Positions 11,209 to 21,316 of a DNA stretch of 64,000 nucleotides are shown here, piece after piece (positions within the stretch are counted from its first letter, which is position 1; each line of letters starts with the position of its first letter). Source of the stretch: Symbiodinium natans (Eukaryota > Sar > Dinophyceae > Suessiales > Symbiodiniaceae); NCBI GenBank assembly GCA_905221605.1, contig CAJNDS010000423.1, positions 1 through 64,000 of the forward strand. Reading direction: 5' to 3'. The notes beneath the pieces were generated by a model. It was given only the letters and a program-made list of their open reading frames with translations. It was not told the origin of the DNA and did no database searches. The position numbers and the translations under genes were made by a program.

Positions 11209-11815
11209 CTAGACGTTTGGCGCTTTGGTTTTGGCGGGTTGCTGCGGGTTTTTGTGGTTGTGTTTGGCTTTGGTTTTCGCGCCTGCGACTGTTTCACCTC
11301 TAGTGTTGAGACCCACAAGGACGGCCTACTGATCTGCTGATGTAGTAAAGAGGCGACGGTTCACAAAAACTGCAGAGAGCGGTTAGTATGGAGACCAACT
11401 CTCCGACATGCCTATGAGGGAAGTATTGCGGCCTACGCCATCTCTCCACGGCTTGCGCCCTCCTTGCGCACATTGGAGCAAGCCAAATTAACACTCCAAA
11501 CGCTAATACGGCAGGGACTCCCCCTGCAGGGGCTGTTGAATTGTTGCTTGGAAGGAGGGCGGCCCAGTGCGCCGTGGCAGCATCATACCACTCAGGGCGC
11601 AATTGGGCCCGCGCACGTGTGGCATCTACCAGAGCCGGGCCGAAAGGGGATGCACACATCCACTTCTCGCAAGGCCGCCAAGTTCGTCGAGTGTTGCTCC
11701 GAAAAACACAAATTTTGCACGTGCAGTTCCACTTCAGTTTTAGGGCAAAGCAGAGGCTGGAGCCGATGGCGAGGCTTCGTCAGCCCCGTGTACAACCAGC
11801 TGCTTGATGAAGACC
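11209..11815. other. No assigned gene
   Basis: A minus frame at 11659-11300 (starting MCASPFGPALVDATRARAQL) has coding-like composition and lies upstream of the unknown minus-strand gene, so it could be one of its exons. I see no splice pattern that proves this. Confidence 0.3.
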
Positions 11816-12081
11816 CTTTGAAGGGGCTTCAAAGAGGGCTTAAAGGGGGCTGAAAGGGGGGGGCTTAAGGGGGGGCTTAAGGGAGGCTTAAGGGGGGGCT
11901 TAAGGGGGGGCTTAAGGGGGGCTTTAAGGGGGGGCTTAAAGGGGGCTTAAAGGGGGCTTAAAGGGGAGCTGAAAGGGGGCTTCAAGGGGGGCTTCAAGGG
12001 GGGCTTAAAGGGGGGCTTCAAGGGGGCTTTGAAGGGGGCTGAAAGGGCTGAAAGGGGGGCTTAAAGGGTGGCTTAAAGGTA
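11816..12081 (+). repeat. G-rich minisatellite, left block
   Basis: Degenerate short tandem repeat of roughly GGGGGGCTTAA(A/G), unit 11-13 bp, sometimes GGGGGCTTCAA or GGGGGCTGAAA. The same array continues at 12481-12804 and reappears at 22440-22566 and 39852-39907, where LTR elements split it. The G runs could form quadruplexes. Confidence 0.9.
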
Positions 12082-12480
12082 GGCCCAGCAGGTATTAAGC
12101 CTCTTAGACGTCTTAAACTGCTGCCCGAACCCTCCACAAAAGGCCCAGCGAGTATTCGGCCTCTTAAACTGCTGCCTAAATCCTGCACAGAAGGCCCAGC
12201 AAGTATTACGCCTTTCAAACTGCTGCCCCAACCCTCCACAAAAGGCCCAGCAAGTATCAGGCCTCTTAAACTGCTGCCTAAACCCTCGAAGGCCCAGCAA
12301 GTATTACGCTTTTTGAACTGCTGCCCAAACCCTCCAAAAAAGGCCCAGCAAGTATTAGGCTTCTTAAACTGCTGCTTAAACCCTCCGCAAAAGGCCCAGC
12401 AAGTATTACGCCTCTTAAATTGCTGCCCAAAGGCCCAGCAAGTATTAGGCCTCTTAAAGTGCTGCCTAAACCCTCCACAA
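12082..12480 (+). repeat. 51-bp tandem repeat, eight units, with dimer alternation
   Basis: Units start with GGCCCAG at 12082, 12142, 12193, 12244, 12291, 12342, 12393 and 12432 (spacings 60, 51, 51, 47, 51, 51, 39). Odd and even units differ consistently: TATTACG with CTGCCCAAACCC alternates with TATTAGG with CTGCCTAAACCC, so the real unit is a dimer of about 102 bp. Because 51 bp is 17 codons, minus-strand frames show 17-residue repeats, which I take as a by-product. Confidence 0.9.
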
Positions 12481-12804
12481 AGGGGGGGCTTGGTTGCGGC
12501 TTCAGGGGGGAGCTTTAGGGGGGGCTTTAAGGGGGCTTAAAAAGAGGGGCTTAAAGGGGGGGCTTAAAGGGGGGGCTTTAAGCCCTTTAAAACGGGGGGG
12601 CCTTAAAGGGGGGCTCTAAGGGGGCTTTAAAGGGGGGCTTAAAGGGGGGCTTAAAGGGGGTTTTAAAGGGGGGCTTAAAGGGGGGCTTAAAGGGGGCTTA
12701 AAGGGGGGCTTAAAGGGGGGCTTCAAGGGGGCTTAAAGGGGGCTTTAAGGGGGAAGGGGGGCTTAAAGGGGGGGCTTAAGGGGGGGCTTAAGGGGGGGCT
12801 TAAG
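12481..12804 (+). repeat. G-rich minisatellite, right block
   Basis: Continues the GGGGGGCTTAAA array after the 51-bp block. The last five bases (TTAAG, 12800-12804) are duplicated on the far side of the copia element at 22440-22444. Confidence 0.9.
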
Positions 12805-13017
12805 TGTTAGGATGATTGGTCAGATCACCTTTGTATCCACACAGAGATGCATTGGTCACCAGAGGATTGCTGGATCAACTTTGGCTCAAGTCGGAAAACA
12901 TTGAGCTCGAGTGATTGCATCACACAGCAGAGTTGGTGCTTGTGTTTGTGCTTGATTGAATCGTGCAGTTCTGAGATCACCTGATTGAGTAGACGATTTC
13001 GCTTTTGTAAAATTTCA
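12805..13017 (+). repeat. Copia element, left LTR
   Basis: 213 bp, TG...CA ends. Contains TTGGCTCAAG (12881-12890), equal to the last ten bases of the dinoflagellate spliced leader, in the context AACTTTGGCTCAAG. No promoter elements are recognisable. Confidence 0.95.
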
Positions 13018-13034
13018 TGGTAGTGGAGCACTGG
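13018..13034 (+). promoter_or_regulatory. Primer-binding site of the copia element
   Basis: TGGTAGTGGAGC directly follows the LTR. It resembles the complement of an initiator-methionine-type tRNA 3' end (TGGTAGCAGAG), with mismatches. The related element at 22884 has TGGTAGCGGAGC at the same position. Confidence 0.7.
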
Positions 13035-13074
13035 ACGAAGTCCAAGGGCTCCTGAAAGATTGTCTAGACTCGTG

Positions 13075-13308
13075 ATGGCAGTATTTGGGAACTTTCAAGG
13101 TCTAGGAGGAGAAATCAGATTGTTTCCTCCACCGATTTTCCATGGTGAGTCCGAGAAATGGGAAGATTGGAGCTGGCAATTGAAGTCGTATGTTTCCTTG
13201 TACAAACCTGTAGCCCAGTCATTGATGGACAGACTGGAAGGTACTTATGACCCTGGTCCCTCTGAAGAGTTTGGTGACCTCCAATTGGCTAAATGCCTGC
13301 TCTGGTAG
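13075..13308 (+). pseudogene. copia gag, N-terminal part (truncated by an inversion)
   Basis: ATG at 13075 opens MAVFGNFQGLGGEIRLFPPP and continues with a tryptophan-rich stretch (EKWEDWSWQLKSYVSLYKP) typical of copia Gag N-termini. The frame ends at a stop at 13306, just past the point (about 13291-13300) where plus-strand gag similarity ends and minus-strand gag similarity begins. It therefore encodes only the first 75 or so residues of Gag. Confidence 0.7.
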
Positions 13309-13750
13309 TACTGTTTCACAATCTGTACAACATCGGAAAACGTGGTCAATGCATCAACGTTGAGGCGCAAATGTTGCTGCAATGCGCCTGAGGTTTTGTT
13401 GACCATCAGAGTGACCAATAGGTCATCATCAAGGAGCTTTCCTGTGGCTTTCTCATGCTTGTTCTTCAATGAAATAAACTCCGTCAAATCCGCTTCAAAT
13501 GAGGCATCTCGGAATCTGAAGTCCAGCAATCTACTCAACAAGCTCACTCCCCTGGCCTTGTCAGGCAATGCAAAACGTTCGTACAATTGCCTCCAGGTCT
13601 CAAAACCATTTCCGCCTTCGTTCAATCTCACAACCAATCTGGCGGGGCCATCTGTGATCTGTGCAAGGAGATAGTGCAATTGTCTGCTGAAATCAACTAA
13701 CCTTTGATTCGGACAGTTTGCTGCTTCGAAATCTTCCAAGTGCTGGTCAA
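13291..13750 (-). pseudogene. copia gag, middle part, inverted in place
   Basis: The minus strand here encodes a typical copia Gag (UBN2-like) segment: pieces include LVVRLNEGGNGFETWRQLYE, LLSRLLDFRFRD and LLVTLMVNKTSGALQQHLR. It sits between the plus-strand gag start and the plus-strand gag C-terminus/pol, so about 460 bp have been flipped relative to the rest. The right breakpoint is near 13745-13750, just before the plus-strand motif MDIGALKGKGKG. This copy cannot make a normal Gag, though it could move with proteins supplied by other copies. Confidence 0.85.
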
Positions 13751-16700
13751 TGCATTCCCATGGACATAGGTGCATTGAAAGGAAAAGGAAAAGGATTCAA
13801 AGGCTACAAAGGAAAGGGCAAAGGATTCAAAGGAAAGAGCAAAGGATACAAAGGAAAAGGCAAAGGAAAGAATTGGAAAGGCAAAGGAAAGAAAGGATTC
13901 TACAAAGGCACAGGAAAAGGAAAAGGAAAAGGAAAAGGAGGAAAGATTGGAAAAGGGCCCGACTCAGGAACAGGATGTTTCATTTGTGGTTCGCAGTCGC
14001 ATTGGAGCAAGCATTGCCCTCAGAATCGACAGTCAATGATTGCAGAGAGTGGAGAGTTAGGATATGAGTGCACAGAAGAAGAGAATTGGCCTGAAGACAC
14101 TGTTGACACCAGCTGGTGGTATGACGATTGGCAGAGCGCTTTGTACAGTGAAGAAGACTGGACGTATTGGGACGACGATTCCTGGTACGGTCAGGACTGG
14201 TATGATTCCTCTCAGGACTGGTCTGAGGATTGGTCTGATTGGAACTTAGGCGCGCAACCGGTTTTTGCTGCCTCTGGCAGCGCATTGAGCAGAGAGGTAC
14301 CCAACACAGGCTCGCCACCATTGGCGACCCAAGAGACTGCAGCAGCAGTCACCATTGAGAGCACTGAGCGGAGTGAAGAGAGAAAATCATTGACTCCTCA
14401 ACTTGCTTCGAACAATCCGTTGCTTGAGAGCCCCAGAAGGTCTAGTGTAGCCCCCAGGCCTGTGAGACCTAGCCTTACAAGTAGATTGTTCGTAGGAGCT
14501 TTGATGCTGATTGGAACATTGTCAGCCTCTGTTCTCCCACATCCTCGCAGTGCAGATGATGTGATTGTCGACAGAATGATTGGCAGTCACACCCCACACG
14601 ATGACAGTAGCAGTGAGTCAAGCATTGAAGGTCAGAGTGAACTAGTGCCGAACCCAACTGGCATTGGGATTGACCGCTTGTCTGATTTCCACATACAGTC
14701 AGGCATTGTCGACAGGAGTTGGATTTTGTTCGACTCTGGCGCATCAGCAAATTGCTGTCCACCTTGGTTCGCATCGGACTATCCATTGCACCCAGTAGGC
14801 AGTGATTGCCCGGCGCTTAGAAGCATCTCAGGCAAGACATTGTCCATCTTGGGGAAGCGTATTGTTGAACTTGACTGCAATGGCCACTCATTGTGCGTGC
14901 AGTTCTATGTGTGTGAGCACATTCCTTTCCCATTGGTCAGTGTGTCTAGATTCTTGCTTCAAGATTTTTGGACAATCATGGCAAAGGATTTCATGGCATT
15001 GATGACACCGTCAAATCAAACCGTGCCCATTGTTCGGCAAGGCACCTTGGTGTATCTCACCCCTACTGTCATTCCCTACTCAGCCTATTCAGGTCCCCGA
15101 ACTGAATTGGAAATCAGTAGCCTCATGGATGACCTCGATCTTGAGACCATTGATCTTGAGTTGAGAGGCATCACTGATTCCACTCATTGTGAGTATGATC
15201 ATCTTTCAAAGATTTCTTCATTGGTTGCGATGGCACAAGCTAGAGCAAGATCCAAACCAGCGTTCGCCAGAACTGTTGCTGCCAAACGAAAAGCAACAAA
15301 GAACATGGATTATTGGGAGATTGATGATCCAAACTGCCTCCTGATCAGGCATCATGTGAAAACAAGACGAGCTATGTTCGGATTGACTCGTCTTCGTAGC
15401 TCATTGCCTGTTGCTGAGGACAGATTGACTGGCGCACGAGTCACTAAGGTGCGGTATAAGGATGGTACCGAGCAGGTCTATCGCGATGCAGATTGGAGAT
15501 CTCTTGAGGATCCGGATGGTGCATTGTCTGGTGATTGGACGGGCACCACTGAGTTTGCATTGTATCCGGCTAGCGGACAGCTAGAAACCGGCGCGAAACG
15601 CACACGCGAACGCACGCGTCCGCAAGAAGCATTGTCTTCTTCGCCCCGCCCGACCCGCCCCATTGAGAGTGTTCCGAGCCGAGGGACCGAGAAAGAATCA
15701 AAGAAAGTTCGCATTGTCTCGAAACAGCCGGAGAAACCACAATCCGCGACTCGATCTGCCCCTTCGACATTGGAACAAGTGTCGCGCGGAGAGCCGCAGC
15801 TCGGAGATAGCGAGATTGCTATTCTCAGAAGACTTCGCTCGATTGGCGAGTTCAATGCGAAAATGCGTGAAGATTTGGTGCGGCTCTATCACACTCTCGA
15901 TTCGACCACAAGCAAAGAGCGAACCACCGACTATTGGCTTCAGTTACCAAACTATTGGGTTCGTATGGTTCATCAGAAACGCACAGATACTGTGCACCCG
16001 GATGATGAGCCTTCCCCAATTGCAGAACAGAGCCTAGGTGATTTGCTTACTGCTGAGCGTTACACATACATTGTGGAATCGCAGTTCCCTGAGTTGAACG
16101 GCTCAGAGATTGAAGACCTGTGGTGCACCATGCTTGATCCTGATGGTGTTGAAACGGAACCTAAGGAAGATCCTAGGCGAGAATTGTATCATGTTTGGAG
16201 AGGCTTTGTTGTCTTCGCTTCGGTGCCGATTGAGGTAGGAAGGCCCATTCAGGACACTGATGACAAACATGCTACAGTTGCCAAAGGATTGAAGGTTCCT
16301 GGTGAACCCTCAGAATCAGAAAGAGCCCAACATGAATTGACACATTTGCCTTTCAGAGATTGGTGTCCTCATTGTGTCAAATCAAAAGGTCGTCATGGTC
16401 CTGCAAAGAAACAGTCAGATAGGCAGCCTGTGATTCAGGTTGACTATTGCTTCCAAGCTACACATCCAGATCTCCCATTGAGAAAGATCTTGTCAGCTTG
16501 TGATGTTCAGACTGGTTTGGGCATGGCTGTGATTGTTCCCTCAAAAGGTGAGAACAACTATGCAGTAGCCGAATTGAAGAAATTCATCTACGAGTGCGGA
16601 AGAACTTTTGGCATTCTGCAGTATGACCAAGAATCCCCATTGAAGAATGTCTGCCAAAGAGTCTGCGCTGAACTAGGTGGATTGAGTCTTCGTGCTGCGC

Positions 16701-19204
16701 CCAAATCACACCCGCAAAGTAGTGGTTCGGTAGGTCAGATGCAAAGGACATTGTATGGTCAAGTTCGCACTTTGATTGCCCAAGTTGAGCAAAACTTGAA
16801 CATTCAGATCACTTCAGATCATGTTCTGTACCCCTGGGCATTGAAGCATGCACAATGGCTATTGAACCGATACCTTGTTCATTCTGACGGATGTACGTCT
16901 TATTACAGACGATGGAACCGAAACTATGAAGGTGGATTGTGTCAGTTTGCAGAGGTTGTTCATGCCAAAGTGATTGGTGGTCACGCGGTTAGAAAGGCCG
17001 ATATTCCTTGGAAGTCAGCATTGTGGCTAGGAAGAGACACTGAGGCAGATGAGATCATTGTTGCCACTGACGAAGGAGTGACTAAGGTCAGAACAGTCAG
17101 AAGGACTCCTCCTTCTCAGCATTGGCAGCCCGACATTGTCAATGGACTCAAGGCTCTTCCTTGGAAGCCCAAGACTGATGGCGAACACACTACCGAGTTT
17201 GTATTGCCTAAGTCGCTGACTGTAATAGGAAAGGTTCGAGACCCTCCGGGATTGACACCACCTGTAGAGCCCAAAGAAGTTGTCAGGACCGAAAACCTCA
17301 AAACAGAGCCATTGCAACTTGAAGACATGCCAGAGAGAAGAGCTGACACGTCAATTGCTGAACAACCTGCATCTTCCTCCGCAGGAATTGTAAGGCCCGC
17401 TGAAGCTGCGGAAGACGAGAGAGCAGCTAAGTCTCTTCGCATTGACCCCGAGGCTCCTGTAGCAGAACCATCACCAAAGTCTAGGAAGATTGCTGCAGTC
17501 ATGCAGCTGATTGGTGCTACTGTAGGAGTAAACAAAGCTATCACCAAGGATGGAGTTGAGGTCCCAGTTCATGTCAACTACGATGAAGATGAGTATCGCA
17601 CTGAATTGAAGCTCACTGAACCTATCATTTGGGACATCACGCGTGAATACCCTGAATTGGCCCAAAAGAAAGGAATGGACCACGACATGGGCTCCATGAA
17701 GGATTTCAACGTGTACACTGAGGTCCCAATTGAAAAATGTACAGAAGAGCAAATCAGCAATGCCATTGGAGTTCGTTGGGTGAAAAGATGGAAGACAGAC
17801 ACGGAATTGCGAATGAGATTGGTCGTTCAAGGTTGTTACCAAGATGCGACGAAGTTAGACACAGATTCATTGTTTGCAAGCACGCCTTCGCTTGTGACGA
17901 TGAGATTGCTTCTTGTCATGGCCTTAGCTCGCAATTGGTCTATCAGCCTTGCAGATATCTCAACCGCATTTCTTCACGCCGCTATTGGCGCAGGTGAAGA
18001 GATTTTCGTCGTTCCTCCTGCAGAATACTATCCAACGAGAAATTGTCTGTGGAAACTCAACAGGGCTATGTATGGACTCAAGCAAAGTCCACGATTGTGG
18101 CAAGAACATTTTGCTAAGACCATACAAAAGCTGGGATTCCGGCGCTGTAAGTCCGATAGCAACCTGTATTGTCACTCTTCGAAACAGCTCTATGTTTTGG
18201 CGTACGTTGATGATTTGATGATTGTAGGAGACCCCGAACAGTCCAAAGCTTTCATTGATTCTCTCAACAAAGAGCTTCTTGTGAAGATCACTGGACGATT
18301 GGAAGCAGGGAGCGAGCATTCCTTTCTAGGACGGAAACTGCGCCATAACGGAGATTCCATCGACATCCTCATGTCTCAGCAGTACATTGAAGAGATTCTG
18401 AAGCTTTATAGCATGAACTCTAGCTCGAACATTGTGAACACCACAGGCTCCTCAGCCCTGAAGAGAGTTCAAGATTCTGACACCCCGCTTGACAAAGAGG
18501 AGCACTCGAAGTTTCGCACAGCAGTTGGAAAATTGCTTTGGCTAGCATTCGTAAGGCCTGATTGTTCCTACGCGGTGAAGGAGCTCAGTCGTGATGTGAA
18601 AGGACCCACATTGGAGAGCCTCGCCAAGCTTAAGCATTTGCTGAGGTATCTGAACGGTACTCGGCACACGGTGCTTCGATTGAGACCGACTCATATGTTG
18701 ACAGATTGGAAGTCGAGCCTTGAGCTCGTTTGCTTTGTCGACAGTGATTGGGCCGGTTGCTCGAAGACAAGAAAGTCGACGAGCGGAAGCACGGTGCAAT
18801 TGCTTGGCTCACCCATAGTGCACACATCTCGCACACAGGCTACCGTAGCATTGTCTTCCGGCGAAGCAGAACTGTATGCTATTGGCCAAGGCATTAACGA
18901 AGCTTTGTACGTAAAGTCGATCATCCTTGAAGCAGAATTTGCGCGCAAGGTACGCATTACTGTTCACACGGATAGCACGGCTGGAAAGTCTATTGCCTCA
19001 CGGTTTGGAACTGGCAAGCGTACAAAACACGTTGAGCTTAGGTATCTGTACATGCAGAATCTGATTGACGCAGGCATGCTGCGAGTGTGCAAGATTGGCA
19101 CAAAGGACAACTGTGCTGATCTCCTCACGAAGTATGTGTCCACGGAGACATTGCAGTCTCTGTTGAATCGCTTAGGATTGATCCGAAACGACTTCCGATT
19201 GTGA
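13718..19204 (+). CDS. copia Gag C-terminus and Pol polyprotein
   Basis: One open frame of 1828 codons. Residues 20-80 are Lys/Gly repeats (KGKGKGFKG-like). A CCHC zinc knuckle follows at C87, C90, H95, C100, then a Trp/Asp-rich patch at about 145-175. Protease has LFDSGAS (Asp339). The integrase zinc-binding HHCC region is near 860-890, with catalytic Asp909 (VDYCF) and Asp970 (QYDQES). The usual Glu after the PQ..G motif is not seen (HPQSSGSVGQMQRTL), so integrase may be inactive. Reverse transcriptase has Asp1413 (LADISTAF) and AYVDDLMIV (Asp1498, Asp1499). RNase H has DSDWAGC (1675), SSGEAELYA and ADLLTK. The first codons come from the inverted gag junction, so the annotated start is not the natural one. 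Leu is often TTG after a codon ending in A, producing an ATTG excess. Confidence 0.95.
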   Translation: MLLRNLPSAGQCIPMDIGALKGKGKGFKGYKGKGKGFKGKSKGYKGKGKGKNWKGKGKKGFYKGTGKGKGKGKGGKIGKGPDSGTGCFICGSQSHWSKHCPQNRQSMIAESGELGYECTEEENWPEDTVDTSWWYDDWQSALYSEEDWTYWDDDSWYGQDWYDSSQDWSEDWSDWNLGAQPVFAASGSALSREVPNTGSPPLATQETAAAVTIESTERSEERKSLTPQLASNNPLLESPRRSSVAPRPVRPSLTSRLFVGALMLIGTLSASVLPHPRSADDVIVDRMIGSHTPHDDSSSESSIEGQSELVPNPTGIGIDRLSDFHIQSGIVDRSWILFDSGASANCCPPWFASDYPLHPVGSDCPALRSISGKTLSILGKRIVELDCNGHSLCVQFYVCEHIPFPLVSVSRFLLQDFWTIMAKDFMALMTPSNQTVPIVRQGTLVYLTPTVIPYSAYSGPRTELEISSLMDDLDLETIDLELRGITDSTHCEYDHLSKISSLVAMAQARARSKPAFARTVAAKRKATKNMDYWEIDDPNCLLIRHHVKTRRAMFGLTRLRSSLPVAEDRLTGARVTKVRYKDGTEQVYRDADWRSLEDPDGALSGDWTGTTEFALYPASGQLETGAKRTRERTRPQEALSSSPRPTRPIESVPSRGTEKESKKVRIVSKQPEKPQSATRSAPSTLEQVSRGEPQLGDSEIAILRRLRSIGEFNAKMREDLVRLYHTLDSTTSKERTTDYWLQLPNYWVRMVHQKRTDTVHPDDEPSPIAEQSLGDLLTAERYTYIVESQFPELNGSEIEDLWCTMLDPDGVETEPKEDPRRELYHVWRGFVVFASVPIEVGRPIQDTDDKHATVAKGLKVPGEPSESERAQHELTHLPFRDWCPHCVKSKGRHGPAKKQSDRQPVIQVDYCFQATHPDLPLRKILSACDVQTGLGMAVIVPSKGENNYAVAELKKFIYECGRTFGILQYDQESPLKNVCQRVCAELGGLSLRAAPKSHPQSSGSVGQMQRTLYGQVRTLIAQVEQNLNIQITSDHVLYPWALKHAQWLLNRYLVHSDGCTSYYRRWNRNYEGGLCQFAEVVHAKVIGGHAVRKADIPWKSALWLGRDTEADEIIVATDEGVTKVRTVRRTPPSQHWQPDIVNGLKALPWKPKTDGEHTTEFVLPKSLTVIGKVRDPPGLTPPVEPKEVVRTENLKTEPLQLEDMPERRADTSIAEQPASSSAGIVRPAEAAEDERAAKSLRIDPEAPVAEPSPKSRKIAAVMQLIGATVGVNKAITKDGVEVPVHVNYDEDEYRTELKLTEPIIWDITREYPELAQKKGMDHDMGSMKDFNVYTEVPIEKCTEEQISNAIGVRWVKRWKTDTELRMRLVVQGCYQDATKLDTDSLFASTPSLVTMRLLLVMALARNWSISLADISTAFLHAAIGAGEEIFVVPPAEYYPTRNCLWKLNRAMYGLKQSPRLWQEHFAKTIQKLGFRRCKSDSNLYCHSSKQLYVLAYVDDLMIVGDPEQSKAFIDSLNKELLVKITGRLEAGSEHSFLGRKLRHNGDSIDILMSQQYIEEILKLYSMNSSSNIVNTTGSSALKRVQDSDTPLDKEEHSKFRTAVGKLLWLAFVRPDCSYAVKELSRDVKGPTLESLAKLKHLLRYLNGTRHTVLRLRPTHMLTDWKSSLELVCFVDSDWAGCSKTRKSTSGSTVQLLGSPIVHTSRTQATVALSSGEAELYAIGQGINEALYVKSIILEAEFARKVRITVHTDSTAGKSIASRFGTGKRTKHVELRYLYMQNLIDAGMLRVCKIGTKDNCADLLTKYVSTETLQSLLNRLGLIRNDFRL

Positions 19205-19813
19205 CTGAAGCACTGGCGTCGTTTCACTTACCCTTAAAAAAAATTGTTTCACATGTTCCTTTTGGCATTGCATGTTCAGTCTTCACATGTTACATGTTCT
19301 GACTGAGGGACCGAGAGAGAGAAGAAGAAGAGCATTGGCATTGACAAACATTGTCTGCATTGCTGCTTGTGTCACATGGCATTGACAAACATTGTCTGCA
19401 TTGCTGCTTGTGTCACATGGGGACATGTATTGGTTTCGCGTTTTGATTCCTTACATTGCTTCGCATACGCCATGCCCAGGCTACAAACAAAAGATTGTAT
19501 GCGTCTGCACCCATTGCACAACGAAAACCCGCCCTTGCAAGCAACAACACATTGACCACACGCAACAACGCATTGTACAGCAGCATAGTGCTTAGAGTAG
19601 AACCTCTCTAACTAGCACATTGTACATAGATTGCTTCTTTCAAGTTTTCCCAGTATTTATTTTCTCCTTTAGGATTTTCCGATTTTCCTTTTAGGTGAAT
19701 TGTGATCTTGGAAGTGCTTTTGAGAATTTTGTCTTTGTTGCATTCTCTGCTGTGATTGCAGTCACGAGAGCATTCCTGTGGGCATTGTGCACCTCCGAAG
19801 CCCCATTGCAGCC
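19205..19813 (+). other. Post-pol region with a 41-bp direct duplication
   Basis: Contains the purine-rich word GAGGGACCGAGAGAG at 19305, related to the tract abutting the right LTR, and two exact tandem copies of a 41-bp unit (19339-19379 and 19380-19420, starting CATTGACAAAC). No gene is seen. ATTG is very frequent, as in the rest of the element. Confidence 0.6.
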
Positions 19814-20590
19814 ATGGACAACGCTGCAATTGAGAACAGTTGCGGCATTGTGTCGTCCCAAGGTGTTGGGATTGAGCTCAGAAAGACGGCATTGGCCAAT
19901 CTTGAGCGATTGGTCACGCTGGCCATTGGCCAATTCGGACCGGAGGCCTTGCTCTGGACCCTATTGGCTTCCATTGTGAGTGCCCTCCCATTGGAGGAAG
20001 AGATCACATTGTCGCTGGTCGCCGCACACCCGCAAGAGACTGGTGTATTGGCCTTGGCGGAATTGTTGGCGCGTCTCGAAATCTTGATCGATCGTGTCAC
20101 GTCCGCATTGGTGGCCCGGACACGCCAGATTCCACAGCTGGCATTGGACCCACTGCGCGTCCTGAATTGCCGGTTTGCGACGGCGCCATTGCCAACTGGC
20201 AACGACCATTGGTGCAGCATGAGCCTAAAGGTCAAGATGCTCATTGAGCGCTGCGAGGCGGCCATTGGTGAAGCAGTGGATCTTTCAACGGCCATTGGCT
20301 CCTACACTGCGTTGCCCCACATGGATTGGATCAAGGCATTGGTTCAGCAGACGACCCTGGTGAAGGCATTGGGAGCTGGACGATACGATGAGACATTGTC
20401 CAACTTGTGGGCAATTGTCTGCCTGCCTTTGAGTCTGGTTCGGACATTGGTGGGCATGGATAGCGATGATGCTGAGGGAGACATTGAGCTGGACTGGGAT
20501 TGTCTCCCATGCCGCCAGCTGAACATCGCCTTCTCAATTGAAGGAGCCGTGGCGAAGCTCGCCCACTTGGATGGGCTGGGCTGTTGCTAA
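19814..20590 (+). CDS. Unknown ORF in the 3' region of the copia element
   Basis: ATG at 19814 (MDNAAIENSCGIV) opens 258 codons, in a longer frame open from 19778. The protein is mostly hydrophobic and helical in character (LALAELLARLEILIDRVTSA, LWAIVCLPLSLVRTLV). It has no signal peptide and ends LDGLGCC. The frame is long for this region and the position between pol and the LTR is where env-like or accessory ORFs occur, but I recognise no family. The ATTG bias could itself favour open Leu/Ile-rich frames, which is a reason for caution. The frame ends at the border of an AT-rich insertion. Confidence 0.45.
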   Translation: MDNAAIENSCGIVSSQGVGIELRKTALANLERLVTLAIGQFGPEALLWTLLASIVSALPLEEEITLSLVAAHPQETGVLALAELLARLEILIDRVTSALVARTRQIPQLALDPLRVLNCRFATAPLPTGNDHWCSMSLKVKMLIERCEAAIGEAVDLSTAIGSYTALPHMDWIKALVQQTTLVKALGAGRYDETLSNLWAIVCLPLSLVRTLVGMDSDDAEGDIELDWDCLPCRQLNIAFSIEGAVAKLAHLDGLGCC

Positions 20591-21316
20591 TGACTTATGC
20601 CGGTTACCGACATTATAAAGAAGCTAATACTGAGTTATGTTACTTATAAAAAGGTTATGTAAGTAGTTAGTAAAGAGTTATGTAACTGTTTATTATGTAA
20701 TTAGCAAGTGGATACTAATTAGCTTATAAGAGTTAGCGGCATTCTTGATCCGAGCAATAGATATGGAAGTAAGCACAAAAAAACCCCAAAAAAAAGGTTG
20801 TGTCTGGGAACGTTTGGGAAGCACGAGCCTTGGGTGAAATCTTGAAAAACGGGCATGGCAAACCATTCAGACAGGTTTTGGAAAAATGAAAGACTGACAT
20901 GTGCAGAGCATGTTCTGTTTACGTTATCAATTTCTTGGCCTGGTGCAAGCAGCACCAACGCCATAGGAGGTTTTCTACGAAAAAATGACATGTGCTCACG
21001 AAAATATACATACGCTGCAGAATTATAATCGATTAGTTTTCCGTTATGTGCCTTTTGGTATTTCATTACTAACTTCCATAATTGCTTTAAGGAATTTAGC
21101 TAAATCATTTATATTTGGTTAGTATAAACTACGTAAATACAGTAGCTTGTTATAAGAGCTTACATAGCTTACTGACTTTACATAACATTTAAGTATTTCT
21201 TCTTCTTGCTTATGGAAGATAACGGATTAAAGAGAATATAAGCATGTGTAATGGGTTACTAGCAGTTTGTTTGATTGTTGTTAAACAGTCATAGTTCCTA
21301 TAAACTCTTTAAACTC
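20590..21316. mobile_element. AT-rich 0.73-kb insertion, possibly MITE-like
   Basis: Base composition switches sharply to AT-rich with words such as GTTATGTAAGTAGTTAGTAAAG near the left end and the related reverse complement near 21165-21195. The immediate flanks are imperfect inverted repeats (TTGGATGGGCTGGGCTGTTG on the left; the complement of TTGGATGAGCTGGGGTGCTG on the right). The ATTG excess of the surrounding element drops off inside. No coding region is recognised. Confidence 0.35.

Noticed and set aside
12018-12540. Minus-strand 17-residue repeat protein (GSSLRSLILAGPF-like)
   Set aside because: The 51-bp satellite gives this periodicity in any frame; units of 47, 39 and 60 bp break the frames, so selection for protein is unlikely.
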